Assembly: GCA_007119345.1 (NCBI GenBank)
Contig: SKPV01000010.1
Coordinates: 1-64,000 of the forward strand
Length of the DNA stretch: 64,000 nt
Direction: 5' to 3'
Origin: Halovivax sp.
Lineage (GTDB): Archaea > Halobacteriota > Halobacteria > Halobacteriales > Natrialbaceae
Part shown: positions 54,536 to 63,693 of the stretch, piece by piece
How the letters are laid out: every line of letters starts with the position of its first letter
Numbering within the stretch: position 1 is the first letter of the stretch
Position numbers and translations under genes: made by a program
Notes under the pieces: model-generated
Seen by the model: only the letters and a program-made list of their open reading frames with translations
What the model was told of the DNA's origin: nothing
Databases searched by the model: none

Positions 54536-55678
54536 ATGGATTTCACGCTCTCGCCCGAACAGCGCCAGATTCGGGAGATGGTCGCCGAATTCGTCGACGA
54601 GGAGGTGGTGCCCGTCGCCGACGAGATCGATCGCGAGGACGAGTTCCCCCGCGACCTGGTCGCCGAGATGGGCGAACTCGGACTGATGGGGATGCCGTTC
54701 CCGGAGGAGTACGGCGGCGCCGGCCTCGACTATCACTCGTACGCGATCGGCCTGGAGGAGATCTCCCGGGGTTCCGGCGGGCTCGGCACCGTCGTCGCGG
54801 CCCACACCTCGCTGGCGGGGAACATGCTCTACGAGTTCGGCGACGAGAGCCAGAAGGAGACCTACCTGACGCCGGTGGCCGAGGGGACGGACGTCGGCGC
54901 GTTCGCTCTTTCGGAGCCCCAGGCCGGCAGCGACGTCCCCGCGATGGACACCCGCGCCGAGCGCGACGGGGACGAGTACGTCCTGAACGGAAACAAGCTC
55001 TGGATCTCGAACGGCTCGGTCGCCGAGACCGTGATCGTCTTCGCGAAGACCGACCCCGAGGCCGGCAACCGCGGCATCTCCTCGTTCGTCGTGCGTCCCG
55101 GGGAGGACGACGGCTTCTCGGTCGAGGGGACCGAGCACAAACTCGGCGACAAGGGCTGTCCGACTGCCGAACTCCGGTTTTCCGACCTCCGTATCCCCGA
55201 AGATCGCCGGCTCGGCGAGGAGGGTCGCGGCTTCGTCCAGGCGCTGAAGACGCTTAACGGCGGCCGGATCACCATCGCCGCCCGCGGCGTTGGCATCGCC
55301 CGAGCCGCGTTCGAGGCCGCCCGCGACTACGCCAAAGAGCGAGAACAGTTCGGCCAGCCCATCGGCGAGTTCCAGGCGATCAAGCACAAGCTCGCGGACA
55401 TGGACACCGAGATCCAGGCCGCGAAGCTCCTGATGCACAGAGCCGCCGACAACAAGATCCGCGGGGAAGACTACATCACGGAGGCCGCACAGGCGAAACT
55501 CTACGCGAGCGAGGTCTCGCGCGAGGTGGCCAACGAGGGGATCCAGATCCACGGCGGCTACGGCTACACGACGGACTTCCCCGCCGAGCGGTTCTACCGC
55601 GACGCGAAGCTCAACGAGATCTACGAGGGCACCAGCGAAGTCCTGCGGAACACGATCGGCGATCGATTGCTCGAGTGA
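54536..55678 (+). CDS. Acyl-CoA dehydrogenase
   Basis: This 380-residue protein starts at ATG 54536. It has the family motifs GLMGMPFPEEYGGAGLDYHS, GAFALSEPQAGSDV, LNGNKLWISNGSVAET and, near the end, GIQIHGGYGYTTDFPAER and IYEGTSEVLRNTIG, which carries the catalytic-Glu region. It makes the first oxidation of an acyl-CoA and passes electrons to ETF. Substrate chain length unknown. Confidence 0.96.
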   Translation: MDFTLSPEQRQIREMVAEFVDEEVVPVADEIDREDEFPRDLVAEMGELGLMGMPFPEEYGGAGLDYHSYAIGLEEISRGSGGLGTVVAAHTSLAGNMLYEFGDESQKETYLTPVAEGTDVGAFALSEPQAGSDVPAMDTRAERDGDEYVLNGNKLWISNGSVAETVIVFAKTDPEAGNRGISSFVVRPGEDDGFSVEGTEHKLGDKGCPTAELRFSDLRIPEDRRLGEEGRGFVQALKTLNGGRITIAARGVGIARAAFEAARDYAKEREQFGQPIGEFQAIKHKLADMDTEIQAAKLLMHRAADNKIRGEDYITEAAQAKLYASEVSREVANEGIQIHGGYGYTTDFPAERFYRDAKLNEIYEGTSEVLRNTIGDRLLE

Positions 55679-55707
55679 CGGGTCGCGAGACCGGTCGCGA
55701 ACCTACC

Positions 55708-55759
55708 GTGATCCGGCGAGGGAGCGTCGACCGGTGATCCAGCGGGTGACCGTCGACTG
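55708..55759. repeat. 26-bp degenerate tandem duplication
   Basis: gtgatccggcgagggagcgt and gtgatccagcgggtgaccgt begin at 55708 and 55734. In the 227-bp gap before 55906, otherwise only a promoter. Confidence 0.55.
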
Positions 55760-55905
55760 GTGGCGCGTTCGACGAACGCCTGCTCAAGTGATAAGCCGAA
55801 CGACGGCGTACGTCCGTTCGAACGGAGGAATCTGACCGTCGAATTCGGTCGAAACGCGATCGCATACATCAACACTCATAACGTTCCCGAAACTACACCG
55901 GTTCA

Positions 55906-57210
55906 ATGACCGAGACCTACGACGTGGTCATCGCTGGCGCGGGGCCGGCGGGTGCCCAGTGTGCGCGTGACCTGGCGACCAGAGGCTACGACGTGGTCGT
56001 CCTCGAGACGGAATCAGAGGACGTCTTCCCGAAGACCAGCAACAAGTCGACCGCGGGTACGTTCCCGTCGATGATAACCTCGTTCGGCGTGCCCGACGAC
56101 GTGGTGATGAACTTCACCGACAAGGTCGTCCTGGAGTCCCCGAACAACCACTATACGCGCCATCACCCCGGCGCAGTCCTGGAGTTCGCCGACTTCAAGC
56201 GCTGGCTCGTCGAGGCGGGTCGCGAGGAGGGTGCCGAGTACCGCTTCGACGCGCGCGTGACCGGCCCCGTGATGGAGGACGGCGAGATCGTCGGCGTCGA
56301 GTACAACGGCGGCGAGGAGGTCAGGGGCGAGATCACGGTCGACGCGACGGGGCCGAGCGCGCCGCTGGCGAAAGCGCTGGGCGTGAGCGACCTCAAGCGC
56401 GAGAACCACGCGATCGGCATCGAGTACGAGTTCACCGGCCTCGACCTCGACCACTCCGACTACGGCGACCTCACCGACGCGATGATGCTGCGACTCGATC
56501 ACGACCTCGCGCCGGGTGGCTACTCCTGGATCTTCCACACCGGCGGCGACGAGGCGAAGGTCGGCCTCTGCTACATCCAGAACGAGAGTCACCGCGACTA
56601 CGCGCGCGAGGACTTCAGCATCGACGACTACCTCTCGTACTGGGTGGAGAACGACCCCCGCTTCGCCGACGCCGAGCGCAAGGAGGGTGTCCAGCACCGC
56701 GGTTCCGCACACATCCAGATGCCGGGACGGCTCTCGACCGACCGCTTCATGGCGATCGGGGACACCGTTCCGTCGATCGACCCGGTCTGGGGAGAGGGGA
56801 TCCACAAGGGCATGAAATCCGCTCGCGCGGCCGCGATCACCGTCGAAGCCTGCCTCGAGAACGGCATGACCGACACCAGCGCCGAGCAGATGGCGCTGTA
56901 CGACCGCCTCTGGCACCGGGACGTCGCGCCGAACCACCGAAACCGGCTGCTGATGACCGAACTACTGTACCTCGCCCCGAACGAGCGCTACGACCGGCTG
57001 ATGCGCGACCTCCGCCGGTGCGACGAAGACACCCTCCGCAAGGCCAACGAGGGCAACAAGCTCGCGATCGCGAAGTTGCTTCACTTCGACGACGTCCCGC
57101 TGCTGTCGGATCTCGTCCGGAACAAGATGGCCTTCGACCTCGACGGAGTGCTGCCGAAACCGGTGAGCAAACGAACCGGCGGCGCGTCCGCCACGTTCCG
57201 CTTCAAGTAG
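55906..57210 (+). CDS. Geranylgeranyl reductase-family flavoprotein
   Basis: This 434-residue protein starts at ATG 55906, with ctcataacg about 27 bp upstream. The FAD site is YDVVIAGAGPAGAQCARDLA, then PKTSNKSTAGTFP, ITVDATGPSAPLAKALGV and the GDTVPSIDPVWGEGIHKGM segment, the GGR pattern. Such enzymes saturate the isoprenoid chains of archaeal lipids or of menaquinone side chains. This one is a family member distinct enough that the exact substrate is open. Confidence 0.92.
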   Translation: MTETYDVVIAGAGPAGAQCARDLATRGYDVVVLETESEDVFPKTSNKSTAGTFPSMITSFGVPDDVVMNFTDKVVLESPNNHYTRHHPGAVLEFADFKRWLVEAGREEGAEYRFDARVTGPVMEDGEIVGVEYNGGEEVRGEITVDATGPSAPLAKALGVSDLKRENHAIGIEYEFTGLDLDHSDYGDLTDAMMLRLDHDLAPGGYSWIFHTGGDEAKVGLCYIQNESHRDYAREDFSIDDYLSYWVENDPRFADAERKEGVQHRGSAHIQMPGRLSTDRFMAIGDTVPSIDPVWGEGIHKGMKSARAAAITVEACLENGMTDTSAEQMALYDRLWHRDVAPNHRNRLLMTELLYLAPNERYDRLMRDLRRCDEDTLRKANEGNKLAIAKLLHFDDVPLLSDLVRNKMAFDLDGVLPKPVSKRTGGASATFRFK

Positions 57211-57338
57211 ACGACGGTTCCCGGCCGTCGACCGAGACGTCCGCCCGCTCCGTCGCCCGGATCGACGGGGCTCGAACCGATCTCGGTATCCGCGAGCGAA
57301 TCCGTACGTTTTCGTGATCGGCCTCGTACCCGTCGAGT

Positions 57339-58370
57339 ATGTCGGACCGAGCCGGTGCCCCCTGGTACGCCGACCGACCCGGGCTGCTGGCGCTCGCCGC
57401 GGGCAGCGTCGCCATCGCCGCGCTCGTCGTGGCCCCCTACCTCAACTACGTTCTGCTGGCCGTGATCCTGGCCTACATCCTGTACCCGGGCCAGCGGCTG
57501 CTCGAGCGGTACGTCAGTTCGACCGTCGCCGCGTTCGCGCTGGTGCTCGTGGCGATACTGGTGATCTTGCTGCCGATACTCTACCTGCTCTCGATCGCGA
57601 TCCGCGAGGCGCTACAGGTCGTCGCGGCGATCCAGGAGGGAACGATCGGACCCGACGCCATCGAGGGGCGACTGGCGGACGTCGGTTACGGCGTGGAGCT
57701 CGAAGACCTGTACGCGGCCTACCAGGAGCCGATCGCGACGGGGCTCCAGGGACTCGCGACCGGCGCGGTCGGAATCGTCGGGGGGATCCCGGAGCTGCTC
57801 ATCGGCCTCACGGTGACGCTGTTCGTCCTCTTCTCGCTGCTGCGCGACGGCGAGCGTCTCGTGGCCTGGGTGTGTCGGGTGACGCCGCTGAGACCCGCGG
57901 TCCAGACGGAGCTCCTCGCGGAGCTCGATCGATTGATGTGGGCGTCGGTCGTCGGTAACGTGGTCGTCGCCGCGATACAGGCGGTTCTGCTGGGCGCGGG
58001 CCTCTCCGTCCTCGGCGTTCCCGCGGTGGCGTTCCTGACCGTGGCGACGTTCGTCCTCGCCTTGCTGCCGCTGGTCGGCGCGTTCGGCGTCTGGGTGCCC
58101 GTCTCGCTCTACCTGCTGGCGGCGGATCGACCCCTCGCCGCTAGCGCCCTCGTCGTCTACGGGATGTTCGTTAGCGGCTCGGACATGTACCTCCGGCCGG
58201 CCCTGATCGGCCGGAGCGCGTCGTTCGATCCCGCGACGATCGTCCTCGGCATCTTCGGAGGCCTCGTCGTCTTCGGCGCGGTCGGGCTCTTCATCGGGCC
58301 CGTCGTCCTCGGGGGCGCGAAGATCGTCCTCGACACGGTGGCCCGGGAACGGTGGGACGCCGCCACCTGA
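57339..58370 (+). CDS. AI-2E-type (PerM) membrane transporter
   Basis: This 343-residue protein has about eight membrane helices. The first pair lies at about 13-55, then LVLVAILVILLPILYLLSIA, a soluble loop (IEGRLADVGYGVELEDLYAA), then VTLFVLFSLLRDGERLVAWV and GGLVVFGAVGLFIGPVVLGG. The block LLRDGER and the terminal GPVVLG are the family signature. The solute is unknown. Confidence 0.93.
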   Translation: MSDRAGAPWYADRPGLLALAAGSVAIAALVVAPYLNYVLLAVILAYILYPGQRLLERYVSSTVAAFALVLVAILVILLPILYLLSIAIREALQVVAAIQEGTIGPDAIEGRLADVGYGVELEDLYAAYQEPIATGLQGLATGAVGIVGGIPELLIGLTVTLFVLFSLLRDGERLVAWVCRVTPLRPAVQTELLAELDRLMWASVVGNVVVAAIQAVLLGAGLSVLGVPAVAFLTVATFVLALLPLVGAFGVWVPVSLYLLAADRPLAASALVVYGMFVSGSDMYLRPALIGRSASFDPATIVLGIFGGLVVFGAVGLFIGPVVLGGAKIVLDTVARERWDAAT

Positions 58371-58424
58371 ACGGCCGGACACACCGTCCTCACTCGCTTC
58401 CGCACGCACCCGGGACGCTGGGAC

Positions 58425-58700
58425 TCACTCGACTCGGTCCCGGACCCACTCGTAGTGCTCGCGGAGCCGACGCTCGCCCGCCTCCGTCAGGGCGTAGACG
58501 TCGGAGATCCCCTCCGTGCGAACCTCGACGTGGCCGGCCTCGACGAGGGCCGAGAGGGAGCCGTAGAACGCTGACGGCTCGATTCGGGCGTCGTAGTGGG
58601 ACTCGAGGCGCGATTTCAACTCCTGGCCGCGGAGCTCGCCTTCGTCGGCCAGAATGTAACACGTATCCCGCCGTCGGCCGCTCTGGAGCCACTTCGTCAT
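58425..58700 (-). CDS. PadR-like winged-helix regulator
   Basis: ATG 58700 gives 91 residues. The winged helix reads CYILADEGELRGQELKSRLE, IEPSAFYGSLSALVEAGHVE, TEGISDVYALTEAGERRL: the PadR core without the long C-terminal dimer helix. A small phenolic- or membrane-stress-linked regulator is possible. Divergent from the next gene. Confidence 0.87.
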   Translation of the reverse strand: MTKWLQSGRRRDTCYILADEGELRGQELKSRLESHYDARIEPSAFYGSLSALVEAGHVEVRTEGISDVYALTEAGERRLREHYEWVRDRVE

Positions 58701-58857
58701 GGCCGTGCGTACGCGAAGCGAGGTCACGGCGGTTTCGGTTTCCCGTCGCTCGGGCAGAACCCGGCGAGTTCGGCGAGCGATCGGGCGCCGATCGAACCGG
58801 CGCTTCGGTTGCGCGGAAATCGACAACTTCGCGTACGGCGGACCACGACCGTTCCAC

Positions 58858-59154
58858 ATGACCGATCCCGAGCGACGGGCCGAATCCGACGGAATCGTCG
58901 CGACCTATCGCGAGACGGAGAGCGAACGGCTCCTCGAGTTCGAGCGAAGCGCCGATTCGGCCCGCGCGGGCACCGCGGCCATCGCCCAGAACCGCGAGGG
59001 ATACGCCATGCTGAAGGTCCGACCCGCCGCCGACGGCAACGAGCTCGAGCGGTACTACGGGTTCGACATGGCCCTCGACCACGCCGCAGAGCTGCTCGGC
59101 GTTCCGCCGACGGAGCTGCCGATTCCGGACGCCGCCGCCGACATGGGGATGTGA
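58858..59154 (+). CDS. Uncharacterised acidic protein
   Basis: This 98-residue protein starts at ATG 58858. It is helical at the N-terminus (GIVATYRETESERLLEFERS) with an internal beta segment (GYAMLKVRPAADGNELERYY) and the ending LGVPPTELPIPDAAADMGM. No membrane or Cys motif. It looks like a small haloarchaeal family protein of unknown function. Confidence 0.7.
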   Translation: MTDPERRAESDGIVATYRETESERLLEFERSADSARAGTAAIAQNREGYAMLKVRPAADGNELERYYGFDMALDHAAELLGVPPTELPIPDAAADMGM

Positions 59155-59197
59155 CCCCCTATTCGGGAGCGCTGCACGCCGCACAATCGGTCGAGAG

Positions 59198-59221
59198 ACT
59201 CGCTTCCGCACGCACCCGGGA
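59198..59221. repeat. 24-bp exact repeat shared with 58392-58415
   Basis: actcgcttccgcacgcaccc plus 4 identical bases occurs here and at 58392, 806 bp apart, once on each side of the PadR gene and 58858. It is not tandem. Confidence 0.7.
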
Positions 59222-59310
59222 GACTCGCTCCCGAACGCGACCGTGCCGTTCTACACCCGCGGAAAAACGGGAACCCTAAGTAACGTCGACCGAAGGGAGA
59301 GATAACGACC

Positions 59311-60777
59311 GTGAGGGACGAGACGTTTCCATCGCCGATCGGGACTCGCCAGCGGTTCGCCGGACTCCTCACAGCGACCGCGATTGGGGTCTACCTCCTC
59401 ATCGTCCTCGGCGCCACGACCTCGCTCACCGACGCCGTGTCGGCGTGCTCGACGTGGCCGACCTGCAGCGCGCCCACGGACCCGCTGAGCCAGACCGAGC
59501 TCGCGGTCGCGTGGGCCCACCGGATCGCCGCCGTCGTCGTCGGCGGGTTCGTCGTCGCGACCGCGGCCGTCGCCTGGCTCGGCGATACCGGCCGGCGGGT
59601 CCGGTACGTCCTCCTCGTCGGCCTCGCGCTGTACGCCGTTCAGGTTGGGATCGGCGCCGCGACGGCCACGCTCGGCCCCGCGGCGGTCCTCCCCGGATTA
59701 CACCTCGCTCTCGGCGTTTCCATCTTCGGCGCCGTCGTCCTGGCGCTCGCGTGGGATCTGGAGGCGGCGACCGGAACGGACGACGGCGGGATCGATCGTC
59801 GCGTCGAGGCGCCGGCGGCTACCGATGTCGACGAACCCGATCCGGCGCGGATTCCCCGCGAGGCCGATCACGCGCCCGAACCCACACGATCGCTTCCGAC
59901 CGGCCGTCTGGCGCGTGCGCGACTCACCGGCGCAGCGTACCTCTCGATGACGAAGCCGCGGCTAATGTGGTTGCTCTGTCTCGTCGCGGCCGCGGGCATG
60001 GCGCTCGCGGCTGGTCCGAACCTGCGGATCGAGACGGTCCTCGCCACGCTCGGCGGCGGCGTGCTCGCCATCGGCGCCTCGGGGACGTTCAACCACGTCC
60101 TCGAGCGCGACGTCGACCGCCGGATGAACCGCACGGCGGACCGGCCGCTCGCGACCGACCTCGTCCCCGTCCGGAACGCGCTCGCGTTCGGAGTGGCCCT
60201 CGCGGCGGCGTCGGTCGGCGTCTTCCTCACGATCAACGCGCTCGCGGCCGCCCTCGGCCTGATCGCCATCCTGTTCTACAGCGTGGTCTACACGCTGGTG
60301 TTGAAACCGAACACCGTCCAGAACACCGTCATCGGCGGCGCCGCCGGAGCCCTGCCGGCGCTCATCGGGTGGGCGGCCGTGACGAACGAGATCGGCCTCC
60401 CCGGGCTGGCGCTCGCGGGGCTGATCTTCCTCTGGACGCCCGCACACTTCTATAACCTGGCGCTGGCCTACCGAGACGACTACGCCCGCGGGGGGTTCCC
60501 GATGCTGCCGGTCGTCCGCGGCGAGACCGTCACCAGAAAGCACATCGTCTACTACCTGGCGGCGACGCTCGTGGGCGCGACGGGGCTGGCGTGGCTGACG
60601 GATCTCGGGGCCGTGTACGCCGCGACGGTGGTCGTCTTCGGCGCCGTCTTCCTCTGGGCCGCCGTCGACCTCCACTTCGAGCAGACCGAACGGGCGGCGT
60701 TCCGTTCGTTCCACGCCTCGAACGCGTTCCTCGGGGCCGTCCTCGTGGCGATCCTGATCGACGCCCTCGCCTTCTAG
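59311..60777 (+). CDS. ctaB: Protoheme IX farnesyltransferase fused to a CtaA-like half
   Basis: GTG 59311 gives 488 residues. Residues 1-150 are a four-helix domain like the N-terminal half of heme A synthase: a Cys pair in ACSTWPTC, WAHRIAAVVVGGFVVA and LPGLHLALGV with conserved His. After a hydrophilic linker (150-205) the CtaB part follows: LTGAAYLSMTKPRLMWL, NHVLERDVDRRMNRTADRP (Asp-rich prenyl site), KPNTVQNTVIGGAAGALP. It makes heme O from protoheme; the CtaA-like half may assist heme binding or be vestigial. A membrane gene follows 1 bp later. Confidence 0.93.
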   Translation: MRDETFPSPIGTRQRFAGLLTATAIGVYLLIVLGATTSLTDAVSACSTWPTCSAPTDPLSQTELAVAWAHRIAAVVVGGFVVATAAVAWLGDTGRRVRYVLLVGLALYAVQVGIGAATATLGPAAVLPGLHLALGVSIFGAVVLALAWDLEAATGTDDGGIDRRVEAPAATDVDEPDPARIPREADHAPEPTRSLPTGRLARARLTGAAYLSMTKPRLMWLLCLVAAAGMALAAGPNLRIETVLATLGGGVLAIGASGTFNHVLERDVDRRMNRTADRPLATDLVPVRNALAFGVALAAASVGVFLTINALAAALGLIAILFYSVVYTLVLKPNTVQNTVIGGAAGALPALIGWAAVTNEIGLPGLALAGLIFLWTPAHFYNLALAYRDDYARGGFPMLPVVRGETVTRKHIVYYLAATLVGATGLAWLTDLGAVYAATVVVFGAVFLWAAVDLHFEQTERAAFRSFHASNAFLGAVLVAILIDALAF

Positions 60778-60778
60778 C

Positions 60779-61462
60779 ATGGCGTCACTCCAGGGCCGGT
60801 CCGTCGACGTTCACCGTCCGCGCGTAGAAATCCTGATCGGGTGGGGAATGCTGCTGGCCGCCCAGGCCGCGCTGCTCGCGGCCTACCTCACCGCCCGCAA
60901 CCTCTCACCCGGGTTCTTCCACCTCGCGCCCTTCATCTGGATAAACGTCGGCCTCTGGGCCGCCTGGCGGACGAGCCCGCCGAAGGCGCCGCGGCGTCGG
61001 CGACGGGCGGCCGCGGCCGTCGCCGCGGGCTACTTCCTCCTGGTCGGCTACGTCGCCGGGATCTACGCCGTCGATCCGTTCGGCGGAATCGCCCACCCGG
61101 CGTCCGGGTTCCGGTTCGAGGCCGCGTACCCGCCGGGCTACGGGCCCGCCGCGTTCTACGCGGGCGAGTACGTGCAGGTCGCGCTGGTCCCCTACCTGCT
61201 GGTCGGCTACCTCTCGATCGCGTACCTCGTCTACGTCACGGCACTCGACGCCGCGCGGTCGGCCGCCGGCGGCGTCTTCGGCCTCGTGGCGTGCATCGGC
61301 TGCGCCTGGCCGCTGCTCGCGCCGGTGCTCGCGGGGGTGGCGGGCGGCGGCACGGCCCTCACTTCTGCCGTCTACGCGAACTCCTCCGAGCTGTCGACGC
61401 TCGCGTTCCTCGCGGCGATCGCCGTCCTCACCTGGCGACCGCTCGGTCGCGGCGACGAGTAG
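60779..61462 (+). CDS. Membrane protein in the ctaB operon
   Basis: This 227-residue protein starts 1 bp after the ctaB stop, so it is co-transcribed. It has six or so membrane helices (GWGMLLAAQAALLAAYLT, AAVAAGYFLLVGYVAGIYAV, ALVPYLLVGYLSIAYLVYVT, and a last one near the end), and a CIGCAW pair in a helix. It resembles DUF7546-type haloarchaeal membrane proteins. Role possibly in heme or terminal oxidase assembly, by context only. Confidence 0.82.
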   Translation: MASLQGRSVDVHRPRVEILIGWGMLLAAQAALLAAYLTARNLSPGFFHLAPFIWINVGLWAAWRTSPPKAPRRRRRAAAAVAAGYFLLVGYVAGIYAVDPFGGIAHPASGFRFEAAYPPGYGPAAFYAGEYVQVALVPYLLVGYLSIAYLVYVTALDAARSAAGGVFGLVACIGCAWPLLAPVLAGVAGGGTALTSAVYANSSELSTLAFLAAIAVLTWRPLGRGDE

Positions 61463-61555
61463 GCGCCGCGCCCCCGCGGCTCCGACCTGATCGACGGCTG
61501 GCCGTTCGCTCCCTGGCGCGGTCGATCCGCTCGAACTGTTCCTCCGGAAGGTCGA

Positions 61556-61600
61556 CTACCGCGGGGAAACCGACGTGGCACTACCGCGGGGAAACCGACG
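61556..61600. repeat. 25-bp tandem duplication
   Basis: ctaccgcggggaaaccgacg at 61556 and 61581. In the 195-bp gap between converging genes; no gene there. Confidence 0.75.
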
Positions 61601-61657
61601 AAGTCGGCTCGCGAACCGATCCGTCCGCACCGAGGCGGAATCACCGGACCGATCGCG

Positions 61658-62362
61658 TCACAGGTCGAATTCGAGTCGATCTCCCTCGGCGACGCCGCGG
61701 TCGGCCGTCCACTCGTAACCCACCTCGAGCACGTATTGCCCGCGCCCGGGATAACGCTGGTCCTCGCCGTCCTCGTCGGGCCCCGGCTCGGGCGCGTGGT
61801 GAATCTCCGTGATAACGCCGTCCGCGTCGGCGTAGACGATGTCGATCCCGAAGTCCATCTCGCGCATGACGAACGTGCGGTCGTCGACGTCCTCGTAGAC
61901 GAAGAGCATGCCCCGATCCTCCGGCAGCGATTCCGTGTCGCTCAATCCCAGGTAGCGCAGGTCCGGCGTATCCACGATGGCCGCCGTCACCGATCCCAGC
62001 TCGTCGCCGTCGGGGTCCGTCACCGTCACTTCGGTCGTCTCGTAGTCGTCGTGGACGTCCGCGTCTCCGTTCGCGTCAGTCGACTCCGAATCCCCGTCGG
62101 CATCGTCGTTCCCGGCGGAACCGTCGCCGTCCGACTTCGCATCGTCACCCTCCGACTCCGCATCGTCATCGTCGAACTTCGCATCGTCATCGTCCGACTT
62201 CGCATCGTCGCCCCCCGACTCCGCATCGTCACCGCTCGTCGGGTCGTCGACTCCTCGCTCGAGGAGGTCGGTACAACCCGAGAGACCGACGCCTCCGATG
62301 ACGGCACCGGCGGCCAGCAAGCAGTCACGACGCGGCGAGGATACGCCGTCTCGCGGGATCAT
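61658..62362 (-). CDS. DUF192 lipoprotein with acidic repeat linker
   Basis: ATG 62362 (MIPRDGVSSPRRDCLLAAGA) gives 234 residues. The N-terminus has a PRR pair and lipobox GVGLSGC, so it is probably exported by the Tat route and lipid-modified. A linker of five near-identical 7-residue repeats (DDAESGG, DDAKSDD, ...; 21-bp units at 62139-62230) follows. The C-terminal DUF192 domain runs LRYLGLSDTESLPEDRGMLF, FVMREMDFGIDIVYADAD, YPGRGQYVLEVGYEW. DUF192 function is unproven. Confidence 0.88.
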   Translation of the reverse strand: MIPRDGVSSPRRDCLLAAGAVIGGVGLSGCTDLLERGVDDPTSGDDAESGGDDAKSDDDDAKFDDDDAESEGDDAKSDGDGSAGNDDADGDSESTDANGDADVHDDYETTEVTVTDPDGDELGSVTAAIVDTPDLRYLGLSDTESLPEDRGMLFVYEDVDDRTFVMREMDFGIDIVYADADGVITEIHHAPEPGPDEDGEDQRYPGRGQYVLEVGYEWTADRGVAEGDRLEFDL

Positions 62363-62442
62363 CGACGGGGAAGTCCACCACGTCGGTTCGGATAACGGTT
62401 GGCGCTCGGACCGACCGCGTCGCCGATGTCGGGAGGGAGCGC

Positions 62443-63399
62443 TCACCCGAGTTCCGGCATCACCTCGTCCTCGAAGAACTCGAGGAACGCGCCCTGCTCC
62501 GGCCCTATCTGGTGGAAGTAGACGTGGTCGTAGCCCGCGTCGACCGCCGTCTCGTAGCTCTCGATCCAGCGCCCCGGATCGGGGTCGGTCACCGTCGCCG
62601 ACTCGGCGATCTCCTCGCGGTCGACCATCTGGGCGGCCTGCTCGAAGTGTCTGGGAGAGGGAAGCTCCTGGGCGAGCTCGCCCGGGAGCGAGCCGTTCGG
62701 CCAGAGTTCGTGGACGGTATCGACCGCTTCATCTTCGCTCTCTGCGTAGCAGCCGTGGAGCTGGGTCCACCGGGGCCCTTCGCCGCCGGCGTCTTCGAAG
62801 GCCTCGACGACGTCGTCCTGGGGACCCGAACACCAGAGGCCGTCGCCGTGACCTGCCGCCCAGCGGGCGGTCTTCGTGCCGAACGCGCTGACGACGACCT
62901 CGGGTTGCTCGTCGGGGACGGTAAACAGCTTCGCGTTCTCGACGGTGTAGTGCTCGCCGCGGTAGCTGGTGTTCTGCCCGGTCCAGAGTGTTCGCATGAG
63001 CTCCATCGATTCTTCGAGCATCTCGAGGCGCACCCGATGTTCGGGCCAGCGCTCGCCGACGACGTGCTCGTTCAGGTTCTCGCCGGTGCCGACGCCGAAG
63101 GTGAACCGATCGCCGAGCATCTCGGCGACGGTCCCGACGGCGTGGGCCACGTTCACCGGGTGGATCCGGATGGTCGGGCAGGTGACGCCGACGCCAACGT
63201 CGATCTCGTCCGTGACCGCCGCGATCCCGCCCAGCGTGGTCCAGACGAACGACGATTCGCCCTGAGCGGAAACCCACGGGTGGAAGTGATCGGAGATCGA
63301 GACGAAGTCGAAGCCGACCTCCTCGGCGCGCCTGGCGAGCCGGATCAGTTCGTCGGGGCCGTGCTCCTCGCTAGAGAGGGTGTAGCCGAGCCGGGTCAT
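62443..63399 (-). CDS. F420-dependent LLM-class oxidoreductase (TIGR03557 type)
   Basis: ATG 63399 gives 318 residues; cggtttgccc is about 29 bp upstream. It has the luciferase-like barrel: RLGYTLSSEEHGPDELIRLA, VGFDFVSISDHFHPWVSAQG, FTFGVGTGENLNEHVVGERW, WRW-equivalent ARWAAGHGDGLWCSG. The pattern GVGTGENLNEHV matches F420-dependent glucose-6-phosphate dehydrogenase-related proteins. Substrate unknown. Confidence 0.93.
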   Translation of the reverse strand: MTRLGYTLSSEEHGPDELIRLARRAEEVGFDFVSISDHFHPWVSAQGESSFVWTTLGGIAAVTDEIDVGVGVTCPTIRIHPVNVAHAVGTVAEMLGDRFTFGVGTGENLNEHVVGERWPEHRVRLEMLEESMELMRTLWTGQNTSYRGEHYTVENAKLFTVPDEQPEVVVSAFGTKTARWAAGHGDGLWCSGPQDDVVEAFEDAGGEGPRWTQLHGCYAESEDEAVDTVHELWPNGSLPGELAQELPSPRHFEQAAQMVDREEIAESATVTDPDPGRWIESYETAVDAGYDHVYFHQIGPEQGAFLEFFEDEVMPELG

Positions 63400-63471
63400 G
63401 GGTCGTCGAACGGACGACGCCGGCGGGCAAACCGGTTGGCCCTGCGACCGTCTGGGTCGGTCGCTGCGAGT

Positions 63472-63577
63472 CATCCGGAATCCCCCGGCTAGTCATCCGG
63501 AATCCCTCGGGGACCATCCGGAATCCCTCGGGGACCATCCGGAATCCCTCGGGGACCATCCGGAATCCCACCGAGCC
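63472..63577. repeat. 21-bp tandem repeat, five copies
   Basis: catccggaatccc starts at 63472, 63494, 63515, 63536 and 63557; the last four units are 21 bp apart (catccggaatccctcgggga plus c). It lies in the 294-bp gap between two divergent genes, with no gene in it. Confidence 0.9.
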
Positions 63578-63693
63578 GCGACGCGGGACGTCCCGCCGGA
63601 AGGTGCGAAACGCCCCGACCGGAATTCGGGGTCCGGCCGGCGAGCGGCGAGGAAATCGAACGCCTTACCCGCCGCCGGGAGATAGCCGGTCGC

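Noticed and set aside
54413..55552. N-terminal extension of the squalene/phytoene synthase to 732 residues
   Set aside because: The extra part is the antisense of the acyl-CoA dehydrogenase; the promoter and family start point to 54412.
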